A stretch of 64,000 nucleotides of DNA from an uncultured Bacteroidota bacterium (GCA_902635965.1 CACPQA010000003.1:99777-163776), one strand, 5' to 3'; shown: positions 1 to 10,137, counted from the stretch's first letter. Program-made: numbers and translations. The notes: generated by a model from the sequence alone, not told the origin.

Positions 1-1253
1 TTTTCACTTTCAAAAAAAGGCTTAAGCTTTGAAATAAGAACTTGACATTGATTTCTATTTTCAGGAAACGGTAGATAATATCCAGTACCTTTTTCCCATG
101 AAAATGCAATGCCAACCAATTCTGCATTTAAGGCATCTAAACTGGTTGTTTCTGTATCAAAGGACACTGTATTTAGTTGCAACAATTTGCTCAAAAATAA
201 ATCGAATCCCAAACTTGTATTTATCGTTTGATAGAAATGTTTCTGGGTATCTAGGTTTTTGAGTGCACGACTCTCCTTTTCCTCTGATTTTTCAAACATA
301 TTTGTCTGTATTGCACTCTTTTCCTCTGATTTTTCAGTTTTTTTCAAATCAACTAAATCAGTATTAGAACCCAAAAAAACTTTTTGTATAGTTTCTTTAA
401 TTCTCTTAAATTCAAGTTCATCAAAAATTACATTTAGCTTGTCAAAGTCGGGGTGTTCTAATTTAAACTTTGTCCTTTCAAATTCCACTGGAACATCCAA
501 AATAATTCTGGCAAGTTTTTTTGAAAGTAACCCTAAGCCTTTATTAGCCTCAATTTTTTCTCTTAGTTTACCTTTTATTTTATTGGTATTTTCTAATAAA
601 TTTTCAATACTCCCAAATTCTTTAATGAATTTTTTTGCTGTCTTATCTCCAACTCCTTGAAGACCAGGAATGTTATCTACACTATCCCCAACCATTCCAA
701 GATAATCAATTACTTGCTTTGGATTTTCAATTTCAAATTTTTTATTGACTTCCTCTATACCCATTATTTCAACATCGTTACCCATACGTGCAGGACGGTA
801 TATAAATATATTTTTAGTAACCAATTGAGCAAAGTCTTTATCTGGCGTCACCATGAAAACATTAAAACCATCCTTCTCGGCTTTTTTGGCTAGAGTTCCA
901 ATTATGTCATCTGCTTCATATCCCTCTAATTCTATCGATGGAATATCCATAGCATTTAGTATTGCTTTAATGTATGGAATTCCTAAAGTTATGGCCTCAG
1001 GTGTTTCTAAACGATTTGCCTTGTAGTCAGGAAAAATGTCGGATCTACTTACTGAACCACCTTTATCAAAACAAACTGCAATGTATTGTGGTTTTTCCCT
1101 TTTAAATAAATCTAGCAAAGAGTTCATAAATCCGTAAATTGCAGACGTATTTAAGCCATTAGAATTTACAATGGGGTTTTTAATAAAAGCGTAGTATCCT
1201 CTAAAAATCAACGCATAAGCATCGATAAAAAATATTTTTTTCTTTTCTTGCAT
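1..1253 (-). CDS. polA: DNA polymerase I, N-terminal part (runs off window)
   Basis: Partial gene: about 417 N-terminal residues are present and the reading frame is open to the window edge. The product starts MQEKKKIFFIDAYALIFRGY, the usual start of the 5'-3' exonuclease domain of DNA polymerase I. Further on are the FEN-type acidic motifs (GYEADDIIG, DKDFAQL) and the helix-hairpin-helix region GMVGDSVDNIPGLQGVGDKT. A charged linker (around residues 305-345) leads to the 3'-5' exonuclease domain, whose first motif FDTETT lies at about residue 364. The intact DxE motif suggests a proofreading-active domain, as is common in Bacteroidota. The enzyme removes RNA primers and fills gaps in replication and repair. 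The polymerase domain lies outside the window. Divergent from tadA. Confidence 0.96.
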   Translation of the reverse strand, partial: MQEKKKIFFIDAYALIFRGYYAFIKNPIVNSNGLNTSAIYGFMNSLLDLFKREKPQYIAVCFDKGGSVSRSDIFPDYKANRLETPEAITLGIPYIKAILNAMDIPSIELEGYEADDIIGTLAKKAEKDGFNVFMVTPDKDFAQLVTKNIFIYRPARMGNDVEIMGIEEVNKKFEIENPKQVIDYLGMVGDSVDNIPGLQGVGDKTAKKFIKEFGSIENLLENTNKIKGKLREKIEANKGLGLLSKKLARIILDVPVEFERTKFKLEHPDFDKLNVIFDELEFKRIKETIQKVFLGSNTDLVDLKKTEKSEEKSAIQTNMFEKSEEKESRALKNLDTQKHFYQTINTSLGFDLFLSKLLQLNTVSFDTETTSLDALNAELVGIAFSWEKGTGYYLPFPENRNQCQVLISKLKPFFESE

Positions 1254-1300
1254 TAGGTAATTCCTAAATTGATTTTATACGTTTTTTTATTTTATATAAC

Positions 1301-1342
1301 TAGTTTAAATTATATTTCAATCTTAGAAACTAATTTAAACTA
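1301..1342. repeat. 12-bp perfect inverted repeat between polA and tadA
   Basis: TAGTTTAAATTA at 1301-1312 is repeated as its exact reverse complement TAATTTAAACTA at 1331-1342, with an 18-base spacer. It sits in the 111-base divergent gap between polA and tadA, 22 bases before the tadA start. A near -7 element (TATATTTC, 1311-1318) for tadA overlaps the left arm. It could be a protein-binding site or an RNA hairpin in a leader. In such AT-rich DNA a chance origin is not excluded. Confidence 0.4.
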
Positions 1343-1364
1343 AATAAACATAATTAATTTTTAA

Positions 1365-1835
1365 ATGAGTGATCAATTTTTAAAAGATAAGTATTTTATG
1401 AGTAGAGCCCTTGAGGAAGCAAAATTAGCTTTTCAAAAAGGAGAAATACCAGTTGGCGCGGTAATTACAAATAAAGAGAAAATAATTTCAAGGGCTTATA
1501 ACATGACCGAACAGTTAAGCGACGTGACTGCACATGCTGAAATACTAGCTATAACTTCCGCATCAAACTTTATTGGAGGGAAATACCTTTTAGGATGTAC
1601 TATTTACGTTACATTAGAACCTTGTGTGATGTGTGCAGCAGCTATTAAACATTCACAAATTTATCGCATAGTTTATGCTGCTTCAAACACTAACAAAATT
1701 AGAGGGTTTAAACCACACAAGTTTTTCCACGACAATGTTATTACAAAAGGCGGAGTTTTGAAAGCTGAATCAGAAGAATTATTAAATCGTTTTTTTAAAA
1801 AAAAGCGTAATTATAATAATCTAAAATTAAACTAA
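1365..1835 (+). CDS. tadA: tRNA adenosine(34) deaminase
   Basis: A 156-residue cytidine/deoxycytidylate deaminase-fold protein. The zinc-site signature is complete: H57-A-E59 (TAHAEIL) and P86-C87-V-M-C90, with E59 as the proton-shuttling residue. Length and the N-terminal pattern (MSRALEEAKLA, then EIPVGAVI) match TadA, which converts A34 to inosine in the tRNA-Arg(ACG) wobble position. A general nucleoside deaminase of the same fold cannot be fully excluded, but TadA is essential in bacteria and this is the typical form. The last 9 bases overlap the end of the convergent cold-shock gene. Confidence 0.93.
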   Translation: MSDQFLKDKYFMSRALEEAKLAFQKGEIPVGAVITNKEKIISRAYNMTEQLSDVTAHAEILAITSASNFIGGKYLLGCTIYVTLEPCVMCAAAIKHSQIYRIVYAASNTNKIRGFKPHKFFHDNVITKGGVLKAESEELLNRFFKKKRNYNNLKLN

Positions 1836-2018
1836 TTGAATATTCGTAGCGGTTTTACCTCTTTCCCCTTCTTCAATTACGTATTCAACTTTATCACCTT
1901 CAGTTATTTTTAAACCATTTAATGAAGTGACGTGCACAAAAACATCTTCACCAGTTTCATCGTCAACAATAAATCCATAACCTTTTGAGGAATTAAAAAA
2001 TTTAACTTTTCCTAACAT
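1827..2018 (-). CDS. Cold-shock domain protein (CspA family)
   Basis: A 63-residue single cold-shock domain. It starts MLGKVKFFNSSKGYGFI, with RNP1 (KGYGFI, residues 12-17) and RNP2-like VFVHV (26-30), the aromatic residues that stack on single-stranded RNA or DNA. Such proteins act as RNA chaperones in the cytoplasm. The family is certain; the specific paralogue is not. The 132-base gap upstream (2019-2150) holds no convincing promoter, only a one-mismatch -7 element on the minus strand around 2036-2043. The 3' end overlaps tadA by 9 bases. Confidence 0.95.
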   Translation of the reverse strand: MLGKVKFFNSSKGYGFIVDDETGEDVFVHVTSLNGLKITEGDKVEYVIEEGERGKTATNIQLV

Positions 2019-2150
2019 TTAAATAAATATAGCTACGAATATACGCTATTGAATTGGTATCTTGAATTATGTTTTTAATAAATTTATTATTTTAAATATT
2101 TTTTATCAAAAAGGGCTTTATCACTAAAATAATTTAAGCATTATTAAAAA

Positions 2151-2375
2151 TTATTCTTTTTTCTTTAATTTTTTGTAATCAAGAGTGTACTTTGTAAGGT
2201 CTTTTCCTTTATATCTGTGATATAGAAAGACTGGTAAGTACAAAAAACTAAGTGTAAAAACTGAAAATCCAATCAGTATTTCACTCTTATTACTAGGCTC
2301 ATTTTCTTTTAGATATAAACCATAAAAAAGTGAAATTATCAAACTCCAAAATAAAATATTGAGAAAAACCCTCAT
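2151..2375 (-). CDS. Small two-helix membrane protein, unknown function
   Basis: A 74-residue protein not recognised by family. Two hydrophobic segments are visible: about residues 4-21 ([19 protein letters not shown]) and 32-52 ([20 protein letters not shown]). A positively charged C-terminus follows ([12 protein letters not shown] to KKLKKKE), so it is probably a small inner-membrane protein with both ends cytoplasmic. Its ATG overlaps the TGA of aspS by 4 bases (ATGA), so the two are translationally coupled. Hydrophobic pattern, coupling and normal codon use support a real gene. Confidence 0.75.
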   Translation of the reverse strand: MRVFLNILFWSLIISLFYGLYLKENEPSNKSEILIGFSVFTLSFLYLPVFLYHRYKGKDLTKYTLDYKKLKKKE

Positions 2376-4132
2376 TTATTGATTGGTTTATTAAATTTTA
2401 AATTTAATTCTTCAAGCTGTTTCTCACTGACCGTGGAAGGTGAATTCAACATAATGTCTTTGCCTTGATTATTTTTAGGAAAAGCAATGAAGTCTCTGAT
2501 TGACTCATTTCCATTTAAAATGGCTACAAGTCTGTCAAAACCAATAGCAATGCCCCCATGGGGAGGAGCACCATATTTAAATGAATTTATTAGAAATCCA
2601 AATTGATCATTAGATTCCTTTTCAGAAAGACCAAGAATTTTAAAAATTTTTCTTTGAATATTTTCATTATGGATTCTAATAGATCCTCCTCCAATTTCAT
2701 TTCCATTTAAAACCAAATCATATGCTTTTGATTTTACTAGATTTGGATTTTTGTCTAATAAACCCAAATCTTCATCTTTAGGTGCTGTAAAAGGATGATG
2801 GACAGAATCAAATCCATTTTTCTCTTCGTTCCAATTAAATAGAGGAAAATCAGTTATCCACAAAGGGGCAAAATCTTTATTATTTTTGAAATTTAAACGG
2901 TTTGCAATTTCTATCCTCAATATTGATAGTTGTTTGTAAACTTCAGTTTTTGGACCTGAAATAACAAGCATTAAATCACCAGGTTTACAAACTAAAATCT
3001 TTGCCCACATGGACAAATCTTTTGAGTTGAAAAATTTATCAACAGACGACTTGAAAGTTCTATTTTCATTATATTTCACCCAGACGATACCGTTTGCTCC
3101 TTCTTCATGAGATTTACTAAAATCGATTAAATCATCAATTTGTTTTCGTGAAAAATTTGCTCCATTTGGTACTGATAGTCCCAAAACTACTTCTTGAGAA
3201 TCAAAAATTTTAAAATTTTTACCCTGTGCAACCTCATTTAAATTACCGAATTCCATACCATATCGAATATCAGGTTTATCAGACCCGTATTTTTTAATAG
3301 CTTCAGAATATGTCATTCTTGTGAATGAATTCAATTCAACGCCTTTAAACTTTTTAATTATAAATTTTATTAGTTCTTCAAATTCGTTTAAAACGTCCTC
3401 TTCACTAACAAATGACATCTCACAGTCGATTTGAGTAAATTCAGGCTGTCTATCGGATCTTAAATCTTCATCTCTAAAACATTTCACTATTTGGAAATAT
3501 TTATCCATACCAGATACCATCAAAAGTTGTTTGAAAGTTTGAGGTGACTGTGGTAAAGCATAGAAGTCACCTTTATTCATCCTTGAAGGAACAATAAAAT
3601 CTCTCGCACCTTCAGGTGTAGATTTTATTAAATATGGAGTTTCAACTTCAACAAACTCTTTTGAAACAAGGAATTTTCTTATTTCTAGGCTAAGATTTGA
3701 TCTCATAAGTAGATTTTTTTGAATCACTGGTCTTCTAATGTCCAAGTACCTATATTTCATTCTTAGCTCTTCACCACCATCTGTATTATTTTCTATTGTA
3801 AAGGGTGGAGTGGTAGATTCATTTAAAACATCTAAAGAGCTTGCTAAAATTTCAATGTCACCCGTTTTGATATCTGGATTTTTAGATTCTCTTTCGATAA
3901 CTTTTCCTTCAATTTGAATTACATATTCTCTATGGATTTTCCTCACTTTATCCATAAATTCAATACTTGATCTCTTTTCATCAAAAATAATCTGAGTAAT
4001 TCCGTACCTATCTCTTAGATCAATCCACAAAACAAAACCTTTATCCCTTATACGACTAACCCAACCAGCTAGGGTGACTATTTCTCCTACATTAGAAATA
4101 GTTAATTCGCCGCAATTTGATGTTCTAAACAT
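2372..4132 (-). CDS. aspS: Aspartyl-tRNA synthetase
   Basis: A 586-residue class II aminoacyl-tRNA synthetase. The order is: N-terminal OB-fold anticodon-binding domain (about 1-110; [20 protein letters not shown]), catalytic core with motif 2 ([18 protein letters not shown], near 220-240), the bacterial-type GAD insertion (about 285-420), and motif 3 ([13 protein letters not shown], near 545-560). The insertion identifies bacterial AspRS rather than the shorter archaeal type. It charges tRNA-Asp with aspartate. It starts only 30 bases after the stop of the RND pump gene on the same strand, and no promoter is obvious in that gap. Confidence 0.97.
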   Translation of the reverse strand: MFRTSNCGELTISNVGEIVTLAGWVSRIRDKGFVLWIDLRDRYGITQIIFDEKRSSIEFMDKVRKIHREYVIQIEGKVIERESKNPDIKTGDIEILASSLDVLNESTTPPFTIENNTDGGEELRMKYRYLDIRRPVIQKNLLMRSNLSLEIRKFLVSKEFVEVETPYLIKSTPEGARDFIVPSRMNKGDFYALPQSPQTFKQLLMVSGMDKYFQIVKCFRDEDLRSDRQPEFTQIDCEMSFVSEEDVLNEFEELIKFIIKKFKGVELNSFTRMTYSEAIKKYGSDKPDIRYGMEFGNLNEVAQGKNFKIFDSQEVVLGLSVPNGANFSRKQIDDLIDFSKSHEEGANGIVWVKYNENRTFKSSVDKFFNSKDLSMWAKILVCKPGDLMLVISGPKTEVYKQLSILRIEIANRLNFKNNKDFAPLWITDFPLFNWNEEKNGFDSVHHPFTAPKDEDLGLLDKNPNLVKSKAYDLVLNGNEIGGGSIRIHNENIQRKIFKILGLSEKESNDQFGFLINSFKYGAPPHGGIAIGFDRLVAILNGNESIRDFIAFPKNNQGKDIMLNSPSTVSEKQLEELNLKFNKPINK

Positions 4133-4162
4133 ATGAGAGGTTTTACTTGCAATTTAGTTCAT

Positions 4163-7100
4163 TTATAATTCTCTTAAAGAATAAAAATATAATTTGATTC
4201 TGTAAACCAGATAAAAACTTATAGGCACTATAACAAGTGTCAGAAAAGTAGCAAAAGTTAATCCAAAAATAACGGTCCAACATAACGGACCCCAAAATAC
4301 AACTGTATCACCTCCAACAAAAAAGTTTGGATTCCATTCAGAAACTAGGGAAAAAAAGTTAATATTTAAACCTGTTGCCAAAGGGATTAATCCTAAAATA
4401 GTAGTTATAGCGGTTAGTAAAACAGGTCTTAACCTTGCTGCCCCACCACTAATTACAGAATTTTTAAAATCCTCGATTTGAAGGGGTTTGTCAGCCTGAA
4501 TTCCCAAATCTAATTTCTTTCTTTGAACAAGCAGATTGGTATAATCAATCAAAACAACTCCGTTGTTTACAACAATTCCAGATAAGGAGATGATACCCAT
4601 CATAGTCATCATAATTACAAAAGGCATATTGAAAATACTTATCCCATAAAGCACTCCTGTGAAACTTAAAAAAATTGATAAAAGTATAATTAGGGGATTT
4701 GAAATCGAATTGAATTGAAGAACAAGAAGAAAAAGAATTAGGCCTAATGCGGTAAAAAGAGCGCTAACTAAAAAAGACATGTTTTTTTCTTGTTCTGCAA
4801 TTTCACCAGTAAATGAGTAACTAACATTACTTTTAAAACCCTCAAAACCTGTTTCAATTGCTTTTTTCACGTTTAAAAACACTTCATTGGCATTATAACC
4901 CGCTAAAATTGGAGAATAAACCGTTACTACCCTACTCAAATCTTTGTGTTTTATCGCACTAAAAGAATTAGCATTTTTTAACTTTACAGTTGCGCTTATG
5001 GGTACTTCTTTAATTTTCCCATTTGATTGGTCACGAAACACAATGTATTGGTCAAGAAGGCTCTCAGAATTTTTTCTGTATTTTTCCTCAAATCTAACAT
5101 TTATATCATAATCCTCTCCATTTTTTTTGTAAACTCCGGCTTTAGCGCCAAACAAAGAATTTCTTAGCTGCTGTCCAATTTGTCCAGCATAAACTCCCAA
5201 ACTCCCAGACTTTTTTCTATCAATCTCAACTTCAATTCCAGGTTTACTTTTGTTAACATCTATTTTTACTTGTTCAACACCAGGGATGTTTTCATTATTA
5301 ATGAATTGCCTTAAATTCTTTGCAATATTTATTAATTCATTATAATCATTTCCCTTTATTTCAATATTTATAGGATATCCTGCAGGAGGACCAGATGCCT
5401 CTTTTTCAACCGATATAGCAATTCCAGGGAACTTGTCTTTAAGAATTATTTGAATGTCCCTTCTCATTTCTTCACTAGAAAGGCCATTCCTTAACTTGAA
5501 CTCACTCATTGTCAGTGTTATCTTTGACTTGTGAGGCATATCCTGGTCACCTCCTCTATCAGTCTCAGGATTTTGAGCCCCTAATCCGACCATAACAACA
5601 TTTGAATCAATCATAAAATTCTTACCACTCTTATAATATTTTTTGTCGTAGATAATTTTTGCCACTTCCTTTTCAATTAATTTGCTTGTTTGATTCGTTT
5701 TTTGAATGGATGTTCCTTCTGGATATTCCATGTAAACAAAAATTTGTTGAGGTTCATTTTCTGGGAAAAACTCAACTTTTGGAGAAGCAATTCCAAGAAT
5801 AATGAATGAGGAAAATAATAATCCAATCGTACCAAATAAAAAATAAAAGGGTTTTTTACTGGACAAAGCAAAAGTTAAAAATCTTTTATATTTCCTTTCA
5901 AGTTTATAAAGAAACACTTCTTGAAAATATATTGTCCAATCTTTAATTAAATACTTATACACCCATAATAGAATAGTAGATAAAATCATAATCGTACCAA
6001 GTGCCCTAAAAACACCAATATTAAAAACTAAGATTATTCCTATTCCCCCCAAGATCAAACTGAGTCTTTTAAGACTCTTTAGTGATATTTCATTTTTATC
6101 AATTTTCATGAATTTTGAAACTAGCATTGAGTTAAAGAAGATGGCTACAACAAGAGAAGAACCCAGAACAATTGAGAGTGTGATAGGAAAAAAAATCATA
6201 AATTCACCAATAACTCCTGGCCAGAAACCTAAGGGTAGAAATGCAGCTACTGTAGTAGCTGTTGAAATAATTATCGGATATGCTATTTCACCAATCCCTT
6301 TTTTTGCAGCCTCAGTGGAATTCATTTTATCTTTTTCCATTAACCTATATGCATTTTCAACCACCACAATTCCGTTATCGACAAGCATTCCAAGCCCCAT
6401 AATGAGACCAAAAAGAACCATTGTATTGATAGTTTCCCCTAAAAAGCCAATTACAACAAAAGACATAAGCATTGACATTGGGATTGCAAAGCCAACAAAC
6501 AATGCATTTCTAAAACCAAGGAAAAACATCAGTACAGTTATTACCAATATAACCCCAAAAACAATGTTATTAGCTAAATCAGAAACTAGATTTTTTGTAA
6601 TATCAGATTGATCATTTGAAATAGTTACATTTATTAAGGATGGGAATTCATTCTTTTTCACTTTTTCGACAAGTTGTCTTATTTTTTCAACGCTTTTGAT
6701 CAAATTTTTTCCAGATCTTTTCTTAACATCTAAAACGATTGAATTTTTTCCGTCAGATCTAGCGTAGGAATTAATCTCCTTTTCTTTAAAAGTTATCTTT
6801 GAAATATCCCCAAGAAAAACTGTCCCGTCTTGATTTTTAACCACAAATTTTTCTAAATCTTCTGGATTTTTAATTTCACCTATTACTCTGATATTTCTTC
6901 TTAGACCGTTACCTTCAATATTACCTGCAGAAATAGTATTATTTCCTCTTTGTATACAATTTACAACATCATCGAAAGAAACGGTTGCCGCAACCATTTT
7001 GATTAAATCTAATGATACTTCTACTTCGAAATCTTGAACACCCCGCAAGGAAACTTCCTTAATTTCGGCCATTTGCTCAATTTTGTCCTTTAAAACCTCT

Positions 7101-7612
7101 CCATAAATTTTCATTTCTTTTCGAGGAATATTCCCACTTAATCCGATATTTAGAATAGGAACTTCTTCTGAAATACTATACTCAAATACAGCAGGTTCTA
7201 TTTTTGCACCATTAAAAATTGGCCAATCAGCTTGAGCAGTTACTGCGTCAACTTTGTCTTGGACATCATTTTTTGCTTTCTCTTTTAAAATATTTTCATC
7301 AAACTCAATGGTTATTAACGAAATATTCTCTTGAGATGTTGATTTAATTCCAACCAAATTTGAAACACCCTTGAGTTCTTCCTCTAATTGGTCAGTGATT
7401 AATCTTTCAACGTCCTCAGCAGTATTCCCGGGATAAACTGAACTTACGAAAATAACATTGCTATTTATTTCTGGGAAGTTCTCTCTGGGTAAGCTTATAT
7501 ATGAAGAAAATCCGAGTATAAAAAAAATGAAAATTAAAACATAAACTACAGTACTATGGTCAATAGCCCATGAGGAGGGTAAAAATTCTTTAAAGCCTTT
7601 ATTCATAATCAA
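4163..7612 (-). CDS. RND-family efflux permease (inner-membrane pump)
   Basis: A 1149-residue AcrB/MMPL-fold transporter. A first membrane helix at about 17-37 is followed by a large periplasmic porter domain (TAEDVERLITDQLEEEL), a block of helices with the signature GMLVDNGIVVVENAYRLM (about 408-425), a second periplasmic half starting after about residue 620, and a C-terminal helix block from about 940. The helix-4 motif reads LVDN where AcrB has LVDD, as in many non-AcrB RND subfamilies. It is driven by proton motive force and exports hydrophobic or toxic compounds. It is the last pump gene of TetR-OMF-adaptor-RND, 1 base after the adaptor gene. Substrate is unknown. Confidence 0.94.
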   Translation of the reverse strand: MIMNKGFKEFLPSSWAIDHSTVVYVLIFIFFILGFSSYISLPRENFPEINSNVIFVSSVYPGNTAEDVERLITDQLEEELKGVSNLVGIKSTSQENISLITIEFDENILKEKAKNDVQDKVDAVTAQADWPIFNGAKIEPAVFEYSISEEVPILNIGLSGNIPRKEMKIYGEVLKDKIEQMAEIKEVSLRGVQDFEVEVSLDLIKMVAATVSFDDVVNCIQRGNNTISAGNIEGNGLRRNIRVIGEIKNPEDLEKFVVKNQDGTVFLGDISKITFKEKEINSYARSDGKNSIVLDVKKRSGKNLIKSVEKIRQLVEKVKKNEFPSLINVTISNDQSDITKNLVSDLANNIVFGVILVITVLMFFLGFRNALFVGFAIPMSMLMSFVVIGFLGETINTMVLFGLIMGLGMLVDNGIVVVENAYRLMEKDKMNSTEAAKKGIGEIAYPIIISTATTVAAFLPLGFWPGVIGEFMIFFPITLSIVLGSSLVVAIFFNSMLVSKFMKIDKNEISLKSLKRLSLILGGIGIILVFNIGVFRALGTIMILSTILLWVYKYLIKDWTIYFQEVFLYKLERKYKRFLTFALSSKKPFYFLFGTIGLLFSSFIILGIASPKVEFFPENEPQQIFVYMEYPEGTSIQKTNQTSKLIEKEVAKIIYDKKYYKSGKNFMIDSNVVMVGLGAQNPETDRGGDQDMPHKSKITLTMSEFKLRNGLSSEEMRRDIQIILKDKFPGIAISVEKEASGPPAGYPINIEIKGNDYNELINIAKNLRQFINNENIPGVEQVKIDVNKSKPGIEVEIDRKKSGSLGVYAGQIGQQLRNSLFGAKAGVYKKNGEDYDINVRFEEKYRKNSESLLDQYIVFRDQSNGKIKEVPISATVKLKNANSFSAIKHKDLSRVVTVYSPILAGYNANEVFLNVKKAIETGFEGFKSNVSYSFTGEIAEQEKNMSFLVSALFTALGLILFLLVLQFNSISNPLIILLSIFLSFTGVLYGISIFNMPFVIMMTMMGIISLSGIVVNNGVVLIDYTNLLVQRKKLDLGIQADKPLQIEDFKNSVISGGAARLRPVLLTAITTILGLIPLATGLNINFFSLVSEWNPNFFVGGDTVVFWGPLCWTVIFGLTFATFLTLVIVPISFYLVYRIKLYFYSLREL

Positions 7613-7613
7613 C

Positions 7614-8789
7614 TTAAATTTTGGTAGAAATTACCTTTACAATTTGTCCATCTTCAACTTGCCTAAGGCCATCATTTATGATTAAATCATTTTCTTTCAA
7701 ACCAGACTTAATTTCAGTCATATTATTATATGACTTTCCTTTTTGAATCATCACTTTGTTTGATTTATAATTTTCATTGCTGTCAATAACCAATTTATAT
7801 ACGTAAAAATTTCCTTCTTCATCTTCTAGTATATCTTTAGATGGAATTAGGATTGCACTCTTATTTTGATAATCATTAATCTCTAAACTAACCGTCATAT
7901 TTGGTTTTAATTCATTGGACTTGTTCAATAATTTAATTTCAATACTAAAAGACCTATTGTTAGGATTTATGAAATTACCAACAGATGTAATGTTACCTAA
8001 AATTTGTTTATCCAGAATTGGAACATAAATTTTAACACTTTTATTCTGTTTAATGTAAGGGATGTGTATTTCAGGTATCTCTGCACTAACCTTCATTTGC
8101 TCAATATTTATAATTCTAAAAATTGGGGTTAAGCCTGGTGCTAAGTTACTTCCAATATCAGCAATAACGTCGTCTATAGTTCCGTCAAATGGAGCTAAAA
8201 TTCTTGTTTTGCCTTCTTGATCTCTCATTTGAGAAATTTTTTTCTCCAAACCTTTAAAATTTGTTTCTGCTTGTAAATATTGTATTTCCGAACCAATTTT
8301 TTGATCCCATAATTTTTTTTGTCGCTCAAAGGTTGTTTTAGCCAGATTTCTTTGAAGTTTTAACTGTTCTAATTGATCAGTTAAGCCATTATCCGAAATT
8401 TTAGCGATTATTTGCCCTTTCTTTACTTTGTCTCCTTGTTTAACGTAAATATTCTTTAAAAGACCAGGCAATTCAGGATAAATAACCACATTCTGATCCG
8501 TATCCAATGAACCTTGAAAATTTAAATAGTGGCTAAAGTTTTTGTGTTTCAACTTAATTGCAGAAACTAAAAATAAGTTTTTATCGGTATCAATTTTTTC
8601 AAGCACATTATCCAACTTATTTAGTTCAAATTTTAAATCATTTATTTGGGTTTTAATTTCCCCCTTTCTTTTTTGAATTAAATTATAATCATTAGTTGCT
8701 AAAATTTCTTCCGTTGATTTAGAATTTTTTGGTCCGCAACTAATAACTAATATCATACTAAGATTTAAAATAAAATTTTTCATATACAT
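7614..8789 (-). CDS. RND efflux periplasmic adaptor (membrane fusion protein), lipoprotein
   Basis: A 391-residue HlyD/AcrA-type adaptor. The N-terminus has a lipoprotein signal with lipobox-like VISC (Cys at about 18). A heptad-rich stretch follows at about 40-70, then a lipoyl half-motif (IYVKQGDKVKKGQIIAKIS, about 114-132), a coiled-coil hairpin (about 135-190), the second lipoyl half (ILAPFDGTIDDVIADIG), and beta-barrel and membrane-proximal domains. It bridges the RND pump and the outer-membrane factor. A second in-frame ATG two codons downstream is an equally good start. It begins 1 base after the outer-membrane factor gene. Confidence 0.93.
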   Translation of the reverse strand: MYMKNFILNLSMILVISCGPKNSKSTEEILATNDYNLIQKRKGEIKTQINDLKFELNKLDNVLEKIDTDKNLFLVSAIKLKHKNFSHYLNFQGSLDTDQNVVIYPELPGLLKNIYVKQGDKVKKGQIIAKISDNGLTDQLEQLKLQRNLAKTTFERQKKLWDQKIGSEIQYLQAETNFKGLEKKISQMRDQEGKTRILAPFDGTIDDVIADIGSNLAPGLTPIFRIINIEQMKVSAEIPEIHIPYIKQNKSVKIYVPILDKQILGNITSVGNFINPNNRSFSIEIKLLNKSNELKPNMTVSLEINDYQNKSAILIPSKDILEDEEGNFYVYKLVIDSNENYKSNKVMIQKGKSYNNMTEIKSGLKENDLIINDGLRQVEDGQIVKVISTKI

Positions 8790-8790
8790 T

Positions 8791-10137
8791 TTAATTTTTG
8801 TTATTTAAGATATTTTCAAGGTTTGTTTTCTCAATTATCACAGCGCGCATACTTTGAATTTTACTTTGTTGAGCTTGGTAAAGCTGTTGTTGGGCTTGTG
8901 TCAACTGAAAGCTTCCACTAACTCCTTCAAAAAACTTTACAATATTCTTTTTTTCAATTCTTTCAGCCAGCTTTAGATTATCAATAGCAGTAAAATAATT
9001 TTCTTTAGCTAGATTAAAATTGTTTTGAGCCTTTCTCATTTCGACATAAACTTTGGATTTAACCTCAGTTAAATTCTTTTCAGCCTGTTGCAAGCTAAGC
9101 TTGGCTTTTTGTGATTTCGCATGTCTACCAAATGAACTAAAAATGGGAACTTCTAATCTTAATCCAAATGCCGAAGAACCAAACCATTTTTGTTCTTTAT
9201 CAGTGAATGTAAATTCATTACTATTTCCCACATAACTTCCATTTAGAAAGGCGCTCAATGAAGGCAAGCCTTTTGCCTTTTCCAATCGAAATAAAAACTT
9301 CTCTTCTATGACTTTATTTTCTGCTAGTCGTATGTCTATGTTGTTTGAATAGTTACTGTCAGTCGATTCATAATTCAAATTTTTTATAGTTAAATACTCT
9401 AAAGAGTCCGAGAGGTTTAATTTTTGGTCAAGTTCAACGCCTAACAAAAGTTTTAAAATATCAAAAGATAGTTTGTAAGATTCTTTTGCATATTTAAATT
9501 GGGTTCTAAGCCTAGAAATAGTAAGTTTAATTTGTTCTACGTCTTCTTCTTCACTAAATCCATTTTTGTAAACTGCGGTTATCTCTTTTAAATTTTTATT
9601 TAATGCTAATAAATTTCTCTCAATAACTGAAATATTTTCTTCAGCTACTAGTGTGTTTACGTAAGCAATAATTATCGATTTTTTAATTTCTATTTGTGAT
9701 TTTTCTAATACATTTTTTGCTGTATCTATATAATGTTTTAATCCTTGCACACCAATAATATATGTACCATCAAATAGTAATTGATTTATTTCAGCAAATC
9801 CTATGGCTGTTTGCTCAGTTCCAAAAACCACCTCAGCGTAATCACCTTTAGTACCACCAAAAAATTCAGCTGGTATAAGTGAAACAGGTTGTTCTAAAAA
9901 GTTTTGATAGCTCAAATTGGCTCTAATTTGTGGCAAGCCTATAGAAATGGTTTTCCATTTTTCCTTGTATGCTTTTTGCAATTCCAAATTGGATTTTTGA
10001 ATGGTTTTATTATAATCCATACCCCATTCGATAGCCGAATTCAGAGAAAAAGAATTGGGTATATCTTGACATGATAAATAAAAATGTATCATTACAAGAA
10101 AAACAGATATCGGTGTTTTAATCATTTCACAAAGCAT
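8791..10137 (-). CDS. TolC-family outer-membrane efflux protein
   Basis: A 448-residue OMF protein: cleavable signal or lipobox-like N-terminus (FLVMIHFYLSC), then two OEP repeats rich in long helices (NSAIEWGMDYNKTIQKSN near residue 33; the second repeat around 270-440 with a Q-rich stretch QLTQAQQQLYQAQQSK). It forms the outer-membrane and periplasmic channel of the tripartite pump. The first ATG overlaps the end of the TetR gene by 11 bases. The ATG four codons later (10125) gives a cleaner signal peptide (MIKTPIS) and leaves a 1-base gap, so it may be the true start. Confidence 0.92.
   Translation of the reverse strand: MLCEMIKTPISVFLVMIHFYLSCQDIPNSFSLNSAIEWGMDYNKTIQKSNLELQKAYKEKWKTISIGLPQIRANLSYQNFLEQPVSLIPAEFFGGTKGDYAEVVFGTEQTAIGFAEINQLLFDGTYIIGVQGLKHYIDTAKNVLEKSQIEIKKSIIIAYVNTLVAEENISVIERNLLALNKNLKEITAVYKNGFSEEEDVEQIKLTISRLRTQFKYAKESYKLSFDILKLLLGVELDQKLNLSDSLEYLTIKNLNYESTDSNYSNNIDIRLAENKVIEEKFLFRLEKAKGLPSLSAFLNGSYVGNSNEFTFTDKEQKWFGSSAFGLRLEVPIFSSFGRHAKSQKAKLSLQQAEKNLTEVKSKVYVEMRKAQNNFNLAKENYFTAIDNLKLAERIEKKNIVKFFEGVSGSFQLTQAQQQLYQAQQSKIQSMRAVIIEKTNLENILNNKN

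Noticed and set aside
259..893. Open frames on the plus strand at the left edge
   Set aside because: They are antisense to the polA gene, whose protein is clear on the minus strand with known exonuclease motifs.
6108..6611. A 167-codon open frame on the plus strand inside the RND pump gene
   Set aside because: It is antisense to a well-conserved membrane-helix region; its translation is low-complexity and resembles no protein. It is explained by codon bias of the real gene.
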